From Sisyra terminalis (lineage: Eukaryota; Arthropoda; Insecta; Neuroptera; Sisyridae): DNA of 64,000 nt. How positions within the stretch are numbered: position 1 is the stretch's first letter; each line of letters begins with the position of its first letter. Below the pieces are notes generated by a model. That model did not search any database and was not told the DNA's origin. It saw nothing but the letters and a program-made list of their open reading frames with translations. Of the stretch, positions 36,500 to 46,240 are shown one piece after another. The position numbers were made by a program, and so were the translations under genes. The DNA lies in contig OY292280.1 of assembly GCA_958496175.1 (NCBI GenBank), positions 2,666,001-2,730,000 of the forward strand. The letters are read 5' to 3'.

Positions 36500-37530
36500 T
36501 AAGTGAATCCATCTTATACCCTTAAATTAACCCCCAAAAAAAACACCAAAATTAACCTCATTTTTTCATCTATTACCTTCACTCTTATCTAATCAAACTA
36601 TTACTCGTCATGTTTTTTTTTCAAAATGGCAAAAAATCAAAATGGCGAATAAAAATAACTTTTTCTTGATTGCGAAATCTACGTTTCTTTTAAAACATAT
36701 TTTTCCATAAATAGCAAATCCTTGACCTACTACGAACTTTCCACGCTACTCGTTAGCATTTCCAAAGTAAACTTTTGCCAACCACCCTTCTATAACGACG
36801 GGTTGCCAACGAAAAAAAAACCACCACCTTTTTAGCCGATACTCAAACCACAATCACAACCCCTACAATAGTTGCGCGGTCTGGCGACAGAGTCCAGCAC
36901 GTATTGAACTCATTCATCCCTTTTACGCCAACCCTTGCCAAGTGGTCGTTGAATGAAAGTTTTTTTCAATGAAAAAATTCACCCACATAACAAAACAAGT
37001 CAAATTTTAATGACTCGATCAAGTCGTTTCACTTGGGGAAGCGTTCGGGGGATGGGGGGATGAATGAGCCACTTCCTCGACAAGTAGAAGGAATCGAATT
37101 GTTTTATTAATAATGTGTTGCGTATATTGTAAATTATTGAAACATTTGCAAAACGTAAATGGTCGTTAATGTTATTTGAGATCGGCAGCTGTATGCAAAT
37201 CAGGGGTGAATTTGATAAGCGATCATTTTTGTTCCAAAATTAATAAATTTGGCGTCGGTACTTAATTTTTCGGGTATAAATTTTTACCATTGAAAAATAT
37301 GAAGAAAAATTGCAAAAAAAAAAGGTTTTAAGCAATGAGCATTGGTGCAAAGGGGATAAAAAAATTTTCAATTTTTTTCTTTTGGTTAAACCCCAAAAGC
37401 CAATTTTAAGTTTCCCAAATTTTTAAAATGAAATAAAAAAAATACCATCTCCAACAATTAGTTCTATTAAGCATTAGGTAACTAAAATTTTAAACAATCA
37501 AAAAAAAATATTGCTAAATTTTCCATGAAA
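36500..37530. other. Non-coding DNA
   Basis: Two more AAAATGGC words at about 36624 and 36644. The part at 36720-37100 is of mixed composition. No gene. Confidence 0.5.
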
Positions 37531-37534
37531 CCAA

Positions 37535-37975
37535 AGCTGTCAGAAGAAAAGTATCTTAGTTACTTTAAAGTGATTTAGTTACTTTAATGTAACAAAGATA
37601 CTATATCTTAGTTCCTTACTTTTGGTAAAAAGTATTAAGTATCTATGATACTTTTTAAAAGGATCTGTATCTTGTATCTTATAAAAGGTCAGAGATACCG
37701 AAAAGAAAATTTGATACCAAGTGATTTGTTCTATACTCCTTTGATCTATACTTCTATTAATTTTCTACCGTTTTGTAAAAGTATTGTATTTTTAGAAGCC
37801 AACACGTTAATACTTTCTTTTTTCCCAACCTAATAAAGATTAGAAGTACACCTTATGATTACCTAACAATTTTACTCAATAAGTTACGTAACTTAGTACA
37901 TACATAGTAACTAAAAAGTATCTTTTCAGTATCTTAAAAAGTAACTTATCTAGTAACTAGATACTTTCCCAATCT
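37535..37975. repeat. AAGTATCTT/AAGTAAC-rich repeat, copy 2
   Basis: GTATCTTAGTTACTTTAAAGTG at the left and AAAAAGTATCTTTTCAGTATCTTAAAAAGTAACTT at the right are roughly complementary, as in a decayed MITE; related to 12970-13340. Confidence 0.5.
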
Positions 37976-38365
37976 TTAGCTCTCAACCATACAAACAAAA
38001 ATCAGTGACTAATTACTTCATTGTGACTAATTGTCTTCATTTAGAAAATTAGTCTCAGGAAATTTTCAATTTTTTTGGCTAAAAATTTCAGTGAACTTTC
38101 ACTGGAATGTCAGTAAAATAACATTGAATCAAAAAGTGCTATACTTATACGATTTACTTCAATTACATAACAATTCATTACGTTTCTATCATTAACTTAC
38201 GAACGGGATCTTATTAAGCTTAGATTAATTAAGAATTACACTAAAAGAGGGGGGGATTTTTCATGTAAAAAGTTTGAACGGATTAATGTGTGAAATTTAT
38301 TATTATTTGTTTTTTTGGAAAATTTCAATTTTTTTTGCTTATTTAATAGGGACAATTGAAAATTA

Positions 38366-38526
38366 GCATACTAGTGGACGAGTGGTCAAAATGACCACTC
38401 TAAAATTGGTAGATGGCAGATTGAAATATCGCATCAAGTAAATTGGTGATATTTCGTGATTTACAAATTTTTGTTATTCCTAGAGTCACTAAAGACCTTA
38501 GTAGTCATATAGTGACGATAAATAAC
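38366..38526 (+). mobile_element. tRNA-derived SINE copy
   Basis: ACTAGTGGACGAGTGGTCAA at the A-box region, and CCTAGAGTCACTAAAGACC with a GACGATAAATAAC tail. Confidence 0.75.
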
Positions 38527-38619
38527 ATATAAAAATAAGTCCAATTATTTGACTAAATCCCTAGAAAATTGTTAAAGATCCCTACGTCTTAAAACTACAG
38601 TTTTAAGGTGATGGTACAT

Positions 38620-39030
38620 CTTATATACGTAACTTGAGAGGATTCTTTTTAGTATAGTACATTCCGAATTACGTTTTTAGATTAATTTATTTCGAGTGAT
38701 GCCCCAGGAAATTAAAAAAGTACAGTCTGAGTAGTGTATAATTTGGGGCTAACTCGAGATGGATTATTGGAGAAATTGGTTTTTCTTAAGAAATAAAAAC
38801 AAATAAGCAATCATTTCCCTTTTTTTTTATAATATAAAGTTTTTCAGTTAATATATTTTTCCTAATCGTAACCAGGAATGATTCAAAGAAAGTAGAGTAC
38901 GAGAGATACGTAACTTGTGTACGTAACTCGAGACCAGCCCATATTGTTAAATAATTTAAGTTAATTTCGTAGGAAATTAAAAATGTACAATCTAAGTAGT
39001 ACGTAAGTCGAGTATGGCTAACGTAAGTCG
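38620..39030 (+). repeat. Diverged tandem duplication, about 265-290-bp shift
   Basis: AGGAAATTAAAAAAGTACAG at about 38706 corresponds to AGGAAATTAAAAATGTACAA at about 38971. ACGTAACTTGAGA/ACGTAACTCGAGA also recurs. Confidence 0.65.
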
Positions 39031-39079
39031 AATTCTTCGAGGATTAAATATTTTTTAGAAATTTTAATTGGAGAAAATT

Positions 39080-41060
39080 AATTAATTTTGTTATGAATAA
39101 GGAAAAATTAAGTTATATTTAGTTAGAGGAAAATATTTTCGAAGGAAATTTTCTTTTAACAGTTGGTGGAAATGGTGTAAAGTTTTGATTGTTGAAGTTG
39201 TCGACGTTAAAAGATATTTGTTGTGCGAAGGGTTTCGTGACGTTCTTGCCGTGGCTCGGACTTGATCCGAATGTGAATTCGAATTCATACTCCCAGATCA
39301 CTTTCCCTTAAATAATTACCCCTGATTTGAGAATCTAACATCCCCGCCGAATGAAAAACACACGCAAACCGATCGACGTCTTTTTCTACACCGAACCACC
39401 ACTTACATTCGTTTTCCGCATATAAGTCAGTCCGATTCAACCCTACATTCGCGGTTCGCTCTTTCTCTAACCACCCCAATCATCCCTTAACGCTCACTAT
39501 GTCAACTTGGAATTTTTTCCCCTAGCCAACAGCTTTCTTTTATTCGAACCTAGGGGTGGTTAATTTTTATTCACATTTTTCTTCGACCAATACTAAGGAG
39601 CATTTTTTTCAACTCGCTCCCACTATCGTCTTTTTTCAAGGGTTGTGCGCCACTGATTGCTTACATCTATCTTTCTTATTTCATTTACACCCTCGTGTTT
39701 TGGTGGGGACGTCTTTTGTAATCTTAATTTTTTTAAAAGTTGAAAACTTTTTTTTAGTAGTTGTAGTAGTAGTGAGTCAATGGATGTTTGATCGTCGATT
39801 GTTTTGTGGTAGTTTTCGAGGGAAATGTTTCGGTGTGAAACGGAAAATTGGTACAAAACATAAAATTCGAAGAGTGTAATCAATTCCTTCCCCTCACACG
39901 ATAAGAAAATGTTTCGCCTGGAGGGGATGAAGTGAAACACTGATTACGATATGAGAATTTCTGTCTAATAAGGTATGCTCCTTACACTTTGGATTCAACG
40001 CGCACGCGTGCAATCCTCTTAGATCCACGTGGTCGGGAAAACTACGAGGAAAATTTCAAGTCACTCACCCTTAAAAAAAAAAAAAAAATTCTCGATATTC
40101 CTAAAAAAAAAAAATCCAAAAATTCTAGTATTTTTTTAATTTTATTTTTTTTGGGAAAATTCGCGAGATTATTTCACTCTGTCTAACGCGGTTATTCTTT
40201 TGTTTTTTTTTCCCTGTATTAAGGGATGATATGGTGTGTCTCACTTGTGATAGTTGTACTTGGTAATGGTGTTGTCTTTGTCAGAAACTTATGAAAAGTC
40301 GCGCTTCGCGCTCACTCGTAGCCTTGCAAGTGTTTGATAGTGTCCTGCTCACTCATTGGAAAGCTCTATAAAGCTCTTTCGATTTTTCACTTATGTTTGT
40401 TCTTAACGGTGCTCTATCCTTGTTGGGATTGTTACACTTATATTGGGCGAGTCGTGTCGCTACTTAGATTTTCCATTTATTGTTTAGAAAGCTCGCGCGC
40501 TCACTTTTGCTCATCGCATGGTTATGAGAGCTTTCTCCATTTGACAGCTTTGAGATTTTCCGTTTGGTGTTGTCATTGTTCAATGCGCTATCCTTGCATA
40601 TGTCTGTCTTGAATGTACTCTTAGGGTTAATTGCGCACATCTCTGTTTGATGCATTGAACTTACATAGAGTTGTCGCGAATTTTCTCTTAGATTTCGCCA
40701 TATAGGGAAATAACGGCTGGGATAGCTTAGGCATTGGTTTTCTTACAGTGCAGTAAGGGTTCGAAAAGCTTTTAGAAAGGGGTTGCGAATACGTAAGGAA
40801 GGGTTGTTTTAGTTAGTTTCGTTTTCGCGACGTAGCGACGTAGCGTCTTAAAATTGACGCACCTTAGATATCAGTCTTTAGTTATTCGGCAACTTTCTTG
40901 GTGGAAAGACCTTAGACACCTACAAATTGTTATCCTGCTAACATTATCCTCGTCCTGTCAACTGTTATCTGAAAGTTTTAGTCTTCACGTTTGGCGCGCT
41001 ACAACGTGGCTTTTCCTCCGATCGTCCAAAAGGATTATTTTCAATTTGTAATTTTCGGAT
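39080..41060. other. Non-coding DNA with GC-richer patches
   Basis: Patches at 39240-39480 and 40260-40900 are less AT-rich; the latter contains GCGACGTAGCGACGTAGCG at about 40838. Several overlapping open frames exist, none with a good start or recognisable protein. It may contain untranslated upstream exons of the gene at 43.5 kb. Confidence 0.35.
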
Positions 41061-43482
41061 TTTGACATTTCTTTTAATCAAAAAATGATGGAAATTGTGT
41101 GTGTGATTTTTGGATATTTTTTTTGGAATCCCTACCGGGGTTGTTTTCAACCGAAAACCAGTTACGACAAACAATAGATCCAAAACCTTTACAACCCTTT
41201 AAATATTCGATTCCTCTACCGGTTTGGGATTTTTTTCCCTTTCATTTCTGTCAAAATGTGTCCACAGTACAAACATGCAGAATTTTCTTCTGCACGTGGT
41301 TCTCCAAAAATCACACATTCAATTTCGAAAATTCGTTGATTGTTTGTTACTCTTTCACGTTAAAACTGATTTATTTATTTTAATTTTTCTTGGGTATTTT
41401 CGTAGGTGATTTTTTTGAAAATCAATTTTCGATTTGCCAGCAAAAGTGTTCAGAGATTTTTCTCAAGGAAAAGTGAAGTGCAATAAGTGAAAATTTAGCG
41501 AGGAAAATTTGGTGTGTGCGTGATAATTAAGTAATAAATAAAAAAAGCAAATTGGTGCGATAAAATTGTTGAAAAGCCAATCGGGTATGTTTGCTTTTGA
41601 TTTTCTTGCCGAAAATGACAGTTTCCGTGTGGATGGGAAATTTTTGCGTGGAAAGAAAAATTTATCGAAATGTATCCGGGAAAATTTTTCTTTGTCGCTC
41701 AAAAGCTTTGATGGCATTGTAAAATATTTATTTGGTACAATGTTGACATTTTTTTTGGTGCGACTGATTGTTGTGGAAAATTTTTGTCATTTTTTTTTTT
41801 TGGAAAATTCGGGGGCTTTTGGTGCTTTTGTGTGGACCAATTGCAACATAGTCGCATGGAAAGTTTCCGGCGATGAAAGCTCGCCACGCGGTTTCATTCA
41901 CCGACGTCAAACATCCACTACTCGATCTATTTTAACGAAGAAAACTACCCTCATTTTCATGCAAATAATGCAAAAATGGAAATTTTTTATTTTCTAAAAT
42001 CAAATTCCACATTTTAGCAAAAAATTAACAGGAATTTTTTTTTCGAAAATTCGCTGGTTTTACCAGAAAATTAGCTCCGAAAGTTCCAACAATCAAATAG
42101 TTTCCGTCGGAAAATTTCACTATTTCTCAAAAAATTTCAAATAAGTCCACCAAAATTGAAAAATCGTCGACTTATTACACTGGTTAGACCAAAAAATAAA
42201 AATCTTAACTTTTAAGGAAATTCTTATAAATTAGCGTTAAAATTTAACGATTGAGAAAATAGTTTTGGAAAAAATTTAACTAGGAAAATTATTGCAAATA
42301 ACGAATTTTGGTCAAATTTGAGTTCAATGTTAAGTTATAATTTTTTGTGAAAAGTGGTGAAACGTTTAAATGGAAAAGTTTTTCGCTCGGTTATTCCGAA
42401 AGAAATAACCGTTGGAAAATCTGAATTTATTGGAAATTTTCGAACAAAAAATTGACATAAGAGAAAACTTGAATTTTTGCAATCATTTCTTCAAAAATCA
42501 CAAATAAATAATTCTTCAAAATGTCAAATTTTTATTGTAAAAATTACTGAAGTAAATCGTAGAAATTGTGAGTAAATAATTGCATTGAAATTTTCCCGGA
42601 AAATTCAACGGTAGGCTTTGCGCGAAACTGTGGCAACGCACGTACAACCCTCACAGCCGGACCAATAATTTTCCCGCAACGAAAACTCAACATTTCTATT
42701 AGAAACAATTTTCTAATTAAGGAATTTTTTTTCAAATAATAATAAGAAAACCTTGATGAATTCAAATAGTGTCATTTGTCGACGGTACAAAATTTATTAA
42801 ATTTTCATCGAGTGATTTTCCGTCAATTCCATCAACAGTGAATAGACTGTCAAAAAAATTTTCCCGTAAAACCAACATGGGAAAATATTGTTTTTTAATA
42901 ATTTAAAGTGGAAAACTCAAAATAAAATTACTTGGCCGATAAAAAAAGTTCATTGTTTTTCCACCGAAAACGATAATATTTGAACAAATTTCCATTGACA
43001 AGTGCTCCCCCAAAAGAAAATATTTTCATGAAAAATCCCTTTTTTCTTTTCCTGTCCGTTACTAACGACACTGACTACAGAAAAAAAAAACCGAGAAACT
43101 GCATCATTAATTAAATATTGTGACAGAATAATGAATCGTAATTTCCCCTACAAACTTCAAAGTTTTTCTTTATTTTTCTCAAAGAAAAACGGAAAAATAC
43201 TAGCAAATTCTTTGACAAAGTTCGAAAATAAATTTTCCGTTACAGAATTGGAGAAAAAAATCCGTTACCGAATTGAAGAAAAAAATTTATTTTCGAAAGT
43301 GGTGAAAAATTTTCCATTATAGAATTGATGAATTCTACGAATTGTGTTGAACTTTTGACCAATTTGAGCAACCCTTAGCCCCCGATGTTTATTTTTCTTG
43401 GCTTGATTTTTATCTTTTTGGAAAAATCAATATTTTCTTCTACGTTCCATTGTTCTAATATAAACATTTTCTTTTTTGACAG
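41061..43482. other. Upstream intron or flank of the transcription-factor gene, GGAAAATTT-rich
   Basis: GGAAAATTT/AAATTTTCC words are unusually dense. An ATG frame at 41587-41994 (about 136 codons) is made of Phe/Lys/Leu-rich sequence and is not convincing. The block ends in the strong acceptor at 43482, so at least its 3' end is intronic. Confidence 0.5.
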
Positions 43483-44425
43483 GACCTATTGTTTGACGCA
43501 AGCATCGAAATCCTGAAATCCGATCAAATCCGTTAACGAGGAAAATTCGACAAATTTTCCGCGAGACTCATCGAAACGTTAACGAAATCAACCCGCAACG
43601 ATCTACTCATCGTTACCGCTCCATTTAGCCGAAGTTAAATCGGAGTGTACAGTTTTCGTTTCAATAATCCCGGTAATCCGAATTACGTGTGTGGTGCGTG
43701 AATTTACCGAAACGGTCAATCATTGCTCCCTTTGGTCGTCACCCGGCCAAAAAATCATTTCGCGAATATACCCGTTCTTTAAAATTCGCCAAAACGGATC
43801 ATAACACATTATTGAACACTATACAACTCGAACAGCAAAATTTTGTGGCAAAATGGCTGGCACAGACGTTTAAGTTAAGCCAGCAACAACAACAGCAACA
43901 ACAACAACAAAACAATAACACAAACAATTCGTTTGCGACAAATAACACCAATTTTGGCGGCAATAATATCAATTTAACCGGGGGTAATACATCGCCACCC
44001 CCATCCCCTTTCAGTAATCCGCCAAGTACCGGAGGTGGCGGCGGAGGAGGTCATGAACAGAACAACACAGCCTTAGACTTACGAGCATCTACATCGAACT
44101 ATCCGAACAACAATAGTAACGTGACCAATTTAAATTTCCCGCCAAATGAAAATCATCAACAAGGTGCGCGTACGGGTTCCGCCGATAATTCCGTTAACTT
44201 CAAAACCGAACCAGGCGCAACCGGTGCCGGTTTCAAAAGTGATAACAATTTGTCCCAATACATCAAAAATGACTCAACTGTGAACTCCAACATTGGATTC
44301 CACTTAAAAACCGAGCCAAACCCAAACGAAGCCAACGCACCAGAAAACATCTCAATGAGCATCACTGACACCCTACGGAACGCTGCCAACACCACTAACA
44401 TGTTCAAAATGGAAACCGACTTTTG
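43483..44425 (+). CDS. Exon 1 (visible) of a Q/N/S/G-rich putative transcription factor; 5' part untranslated
   Basis: The exon starts after a strong acceptor (a pyrimidine run then GACAG at 43478-43482) and ends at the donor GTAAGTGG at 44426. The coding frame is open from 43677, just after an in-frame TAA at 43674-43676. It runs about 246 codons: a basic N-terminal stretch, the segment QNFVAKWLAQTFKLS, a polyglutamine run (codons 65-74), Asn-rich sequence, a TSPPPSP patch, a run of seven glycines (codons 115-121), ALDLRAS (weakly like a CtBP-type motif), and FKTE, LKTE and FKME at codons 171, 206 and 239, which fit the sumoylation consensus. No ATG lies in this frame before 44355, so translation either enters through the weaker acceptor at 43835 (CGAACAG, phase 0) from an upstream exon, or the start is unusual. 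Stops in all frames make 43483 to about 43676 5'UTR or the 3' end of another frame. Function is inferred from composition only. Confidence 0.7.
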
Positions 44426-44483
44426 GTAAGTGGAAATTCCCATAATAGACTAAATTTCGGAACTAATTTTTGGGGGATTGCAG
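44426..44483 (+). other. 58-bp intron of the transcription-factor gene
   Basis: The donor GTAAGTGG and acceptor TTGCAG join codon TG|G (Trp) in phase 2. The reading frame stays open across the junction, giving FW followed by TQGRGPPQ. The intron carries an in-frame stop (TAA overlapping the donor), so splicing is required to continue the protein. Confidence 0.85.
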
Positions 44484-45078
44484 GACACAGGGTCGTGGGC
44501 CGCCGCAAAATATGGCGCAGAACCTGAGTCAGTCGGGACCATCCAGCCAAACGGGCCAGAACACCCAGAATGGAGCCAGTGGTAACAGTGGTAGCAACCA
44601 GAATGGAAGTTCGAACACTTCGAACAATCCGAATACAAACCATCCGGCGACCGGATCGTCCATGCACAGTCCACTGAGTTTATCGTTGCAAAACGCGCAC
44701 AGTGGTCAAACGACCAACCAAAGCTCAAATCCAACGACTACCGGAATAATCGGTGCCCATTCCCCAGCCACCGGCTCCATACACAGTCCAGGTAAGACCT
44801 TATCAGCCCCTGGATCCTTCAATTCCGTCAAAATAATTTTAGTTGATTTACCAGGCAATCACTCGCAAGCGAGCAGCCAGGGTGGACATCCGACCCACCA
44901 AATCCTCACATCGGGTACCCTAGCTTTGGCCGCCTCCATGCAACAAAACCAAGTAACGGACAGTGTAACCGCCAACACAATCGCCCAACATCTCCAACAA
45001 CAACAACAACACATTCAAGCCAGCCAAAACTCACCCGATTCCAAAATGATGACCGAAAAAATCGTCAACGAACTACAG
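44484..45078 (+). CDS. Exon 2 of the Q/N/S/G-rich putative transcription factor
   Basis: This exon continues the frame of exon 1 and ends in phase 0 at a CAG|GTTAGT donor. It encodes about 198 residues, or 177 if the internal 63-bp segment 44792-44854 is spliced out. Composition is Ser/Gly/Asn/Gln-rich and includes the repeated phrases HSPLSLSL, HSPATGS and HSPG, a His/Gln-rich patch with five glutamines near the C-terminal end, and a final amphipathic piece ending TEKIVNELQ. There are no zinc fingers, homeobox or membrane segments. Low-complexity sequence of this kind is typical of activation or repression regions of insect developmental regulators. Coding is supported by the open frame, strong splice sites, and higher GC content than the flanking DNA. 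Confidence 0.8.
44792..44854 (+). other. 63-bp optional intron (exitron-like) inside exon 2
   Basis: GTAAGACC follows CACAGTCCAG, and the segment ends in TTTAGTTGATTTACCAG, so it has canonical donor, branch-like and acceptor sequences. It is exactly 21 codons long with no in-frame stop, so both splicing and retention preserve the frame. Its encoded peptide (beginning KTLSAP and containing VKIILVDL) is hydrophobic and unlike the polar low-complexity protein on either side. Splicing joins HSPG to NHSQ. I think it is normally removed; regulated retention is possible. Confidence 0.65.
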
Positions 45079-45581
45079 GTTAGTGTCTCCCAAAATTCCC
45101 CAAAAATTCCTACCCCGGAATCTGACACTTTTTGAAAAAATCAATTCCGAGTCAAAAAGTGAACGAAAATTACTGAATTAATGTCATTTAAAACCTCTTT
45201 ATCCGTAATTGATAATTGTTAGTGTTAATTATTTGAGGGTATAATAGAAGGATACAAGTTTTATCCTTGTTTCACATACAATCACGTAATGAATGTTAAA
45301 ACGAGAGAATGAGTTCATTCTTTGAGAAATGTTTTAAGGGTGGTTACATTCCCCCGAGCGTTTAAGCGCGTCTTAAAACCGAGGGGTTGATTTGTAGGCG
45401 TTTGGCGGCATCTGGTGTAAAGCTCGCGCGTTACATGAGCTTTCCCAGTAGGAGTCTCTCAAAGGATTGTGTCTCTGATACATTCTTATCATTTTCCTCA
45501 GTGCTTAATGTTAATCGTTTACATTTTTCTCCTTTTCACGCTTGCGTTTTAATTGGATTTAAATTGTTAAAAACTGAAAAG
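45079..45581 (+). other. 503-bp intron of the transcription-factor gene
   Basis: The donor is GTTAGTGT. The inferred acceptor ...AAACTGAAAAG at 45581 has a poor pyrimidine tract. A better-looking in-frame alternative, CGCTTTCCCAG, ends at 45623. I prefer the upstream acceptor because the residues it includes (AAVLSAALSQQQ) closely resemble ALSAALQQQ later in the same exon. The intron holds a GC-richer patch at about 45345-45450. Its GCGTTTGG acceptor-like site at 45397 runs into a stop in phase 0 and is not used here. Confidence 0.6.
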
Positions 45582-46003
45582 CTCGCACAACAAGCTGCCG
45601 TGTTAAGCGCAGCGCTTTCCCAGCAACAGAATCAGTTGCAGCAAAATCAAATGAACAGCCAGAATAGTGTGGTGCAAATGAACAGTGGCAACACGAATTT
45701 ACAGCAGGCGGGTGGGCCGAATTTGCCCGGCCAACAGGGTACAAACAGTAGATGCAACTCGGGCAATTCGGCGCACAATTTGAATTTGCTGGGGTCGCCG
45801 CATGCGGGTGTCGGCTCGCCGAATACGGCTGCGACGAATCCGGCCGCGGCCCTACAGGCGGCCATTTCGGGCCTATCGGGAATTAATGCGGCTGGATTGA
45901 GTGGGATCAATGCGGCGGCGGCGCTTAGTGCGGCTCTTCAGCAACAGCAGCAGCAACTACAACAGTTCGCCGGCTTCGGGGCGAATGGAGGCTTTGGTCT
46001 GAG
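45582..46003 (+). CDS. Exon 3 of the Q/N/S/G-rich putative transcription factor
   Basis: About 140 codons in phase 0 from the preceding exon, ending two bases into a codon before GTAGGATC. The protein begins LAQQAAVLSAALSQQQ and continues through Gln/Asn-rich sequence. It then enters an Ala/Leu/Gly part with an internal duplication (GLSGINAAGLSGINAA), followed by ALSAAL, a run of seven glutamines, and a Gly/Phe-rich tail. Alanine- and glutamine-rich blocks of this kind are common in insect repressor or activator domains. GC content here is clearly above that of surrounding DNA, supporting coding use. The exact 5' boundary could be 45582 or 45624. Confidence 0.75.
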
Positions 46004-46062
46004 GTAGGATCCATCTAGGTACCTAGGTACCACCGGTGCTAATTGTTGCTTTTTTATTCAAG
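46004..46062 (+). other. 59-bp intron of the transcription-factor gene
   Basis: The donor GTAGGATC and acceptor GCTTTTTTATTCAAG join AG|T (Ser) in frame and produce FGLSPTGQM. Reading through would hit TAG at once. The acceptor has a good pyrimidine tract. Confidence 0.75.
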
Positions 46063-46240
46063 TCCGACGGGTCAAATGAACTCGGGTGCCAACCAGATGG
46101 GACAGAACCAGCAAAATTCGTTAACGGGCGGCAACAGTAACAGCAATCAAGGGTCGCAGGGTAGCCAGGGTGGTTTTAGTGCCATGTCGGCTGCCATCAA
46201 TGAGCGCACTCTCGAAGAATGTTGGTCTACCCTTCAACGA
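46063..46240 (+). CDS. Exon 4 (last visible) of the putative transcription factor
   Basis: This exon encodes 59 full codons and ends in phase 0 at CAACGA|GTGAGT, a strong donor. The first two thirds are Asn/Gln/Gly/Ser-rich. The final part, INERTLEECWSTLQR, is different: charged, with Cys and Trp, predicted helical, and looks like a conserved module just upstream of a DNA-binding region. The open frame past the donor reaches a stop only at about 46343, but that extension (HLFRCVQYLSNRG...) looks non-coding. The gene therefore should continue to a further exon, and none with zinc-finger or other recognisable DNA-binding sequence is visible in the remaining 17.7 kb. A C2H2 zinc-finger factor (datilografo- or rotund-like) is a guess from composition and this tail, not an identification. 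Confidence 0.75.

Noticed and set aside
41587..41994. ATG frame of about 136 codons with a hydrophobic middle
   Set aside because: It is made largely of repeated GGAAAATTT/TTTTT words, ends in Phe/Lys runs, and lies in the presumed intron or flank upstream of 43482.
45398..45581. Upstream extension of exon 3 to an acceptor-like GTAG at 45397
   Set aside because: Entering there in phase 0 meets a stop, and the encoded residues are unlike the rest of the protein.
44156..45910. Long minus-strand frames opposite the transcription-factor exons
   Set aside because: Shadows of the real coding strand; they lack splice logic, and their codon content mirrors the Gln/Asn/Gly codons of the plus strand.
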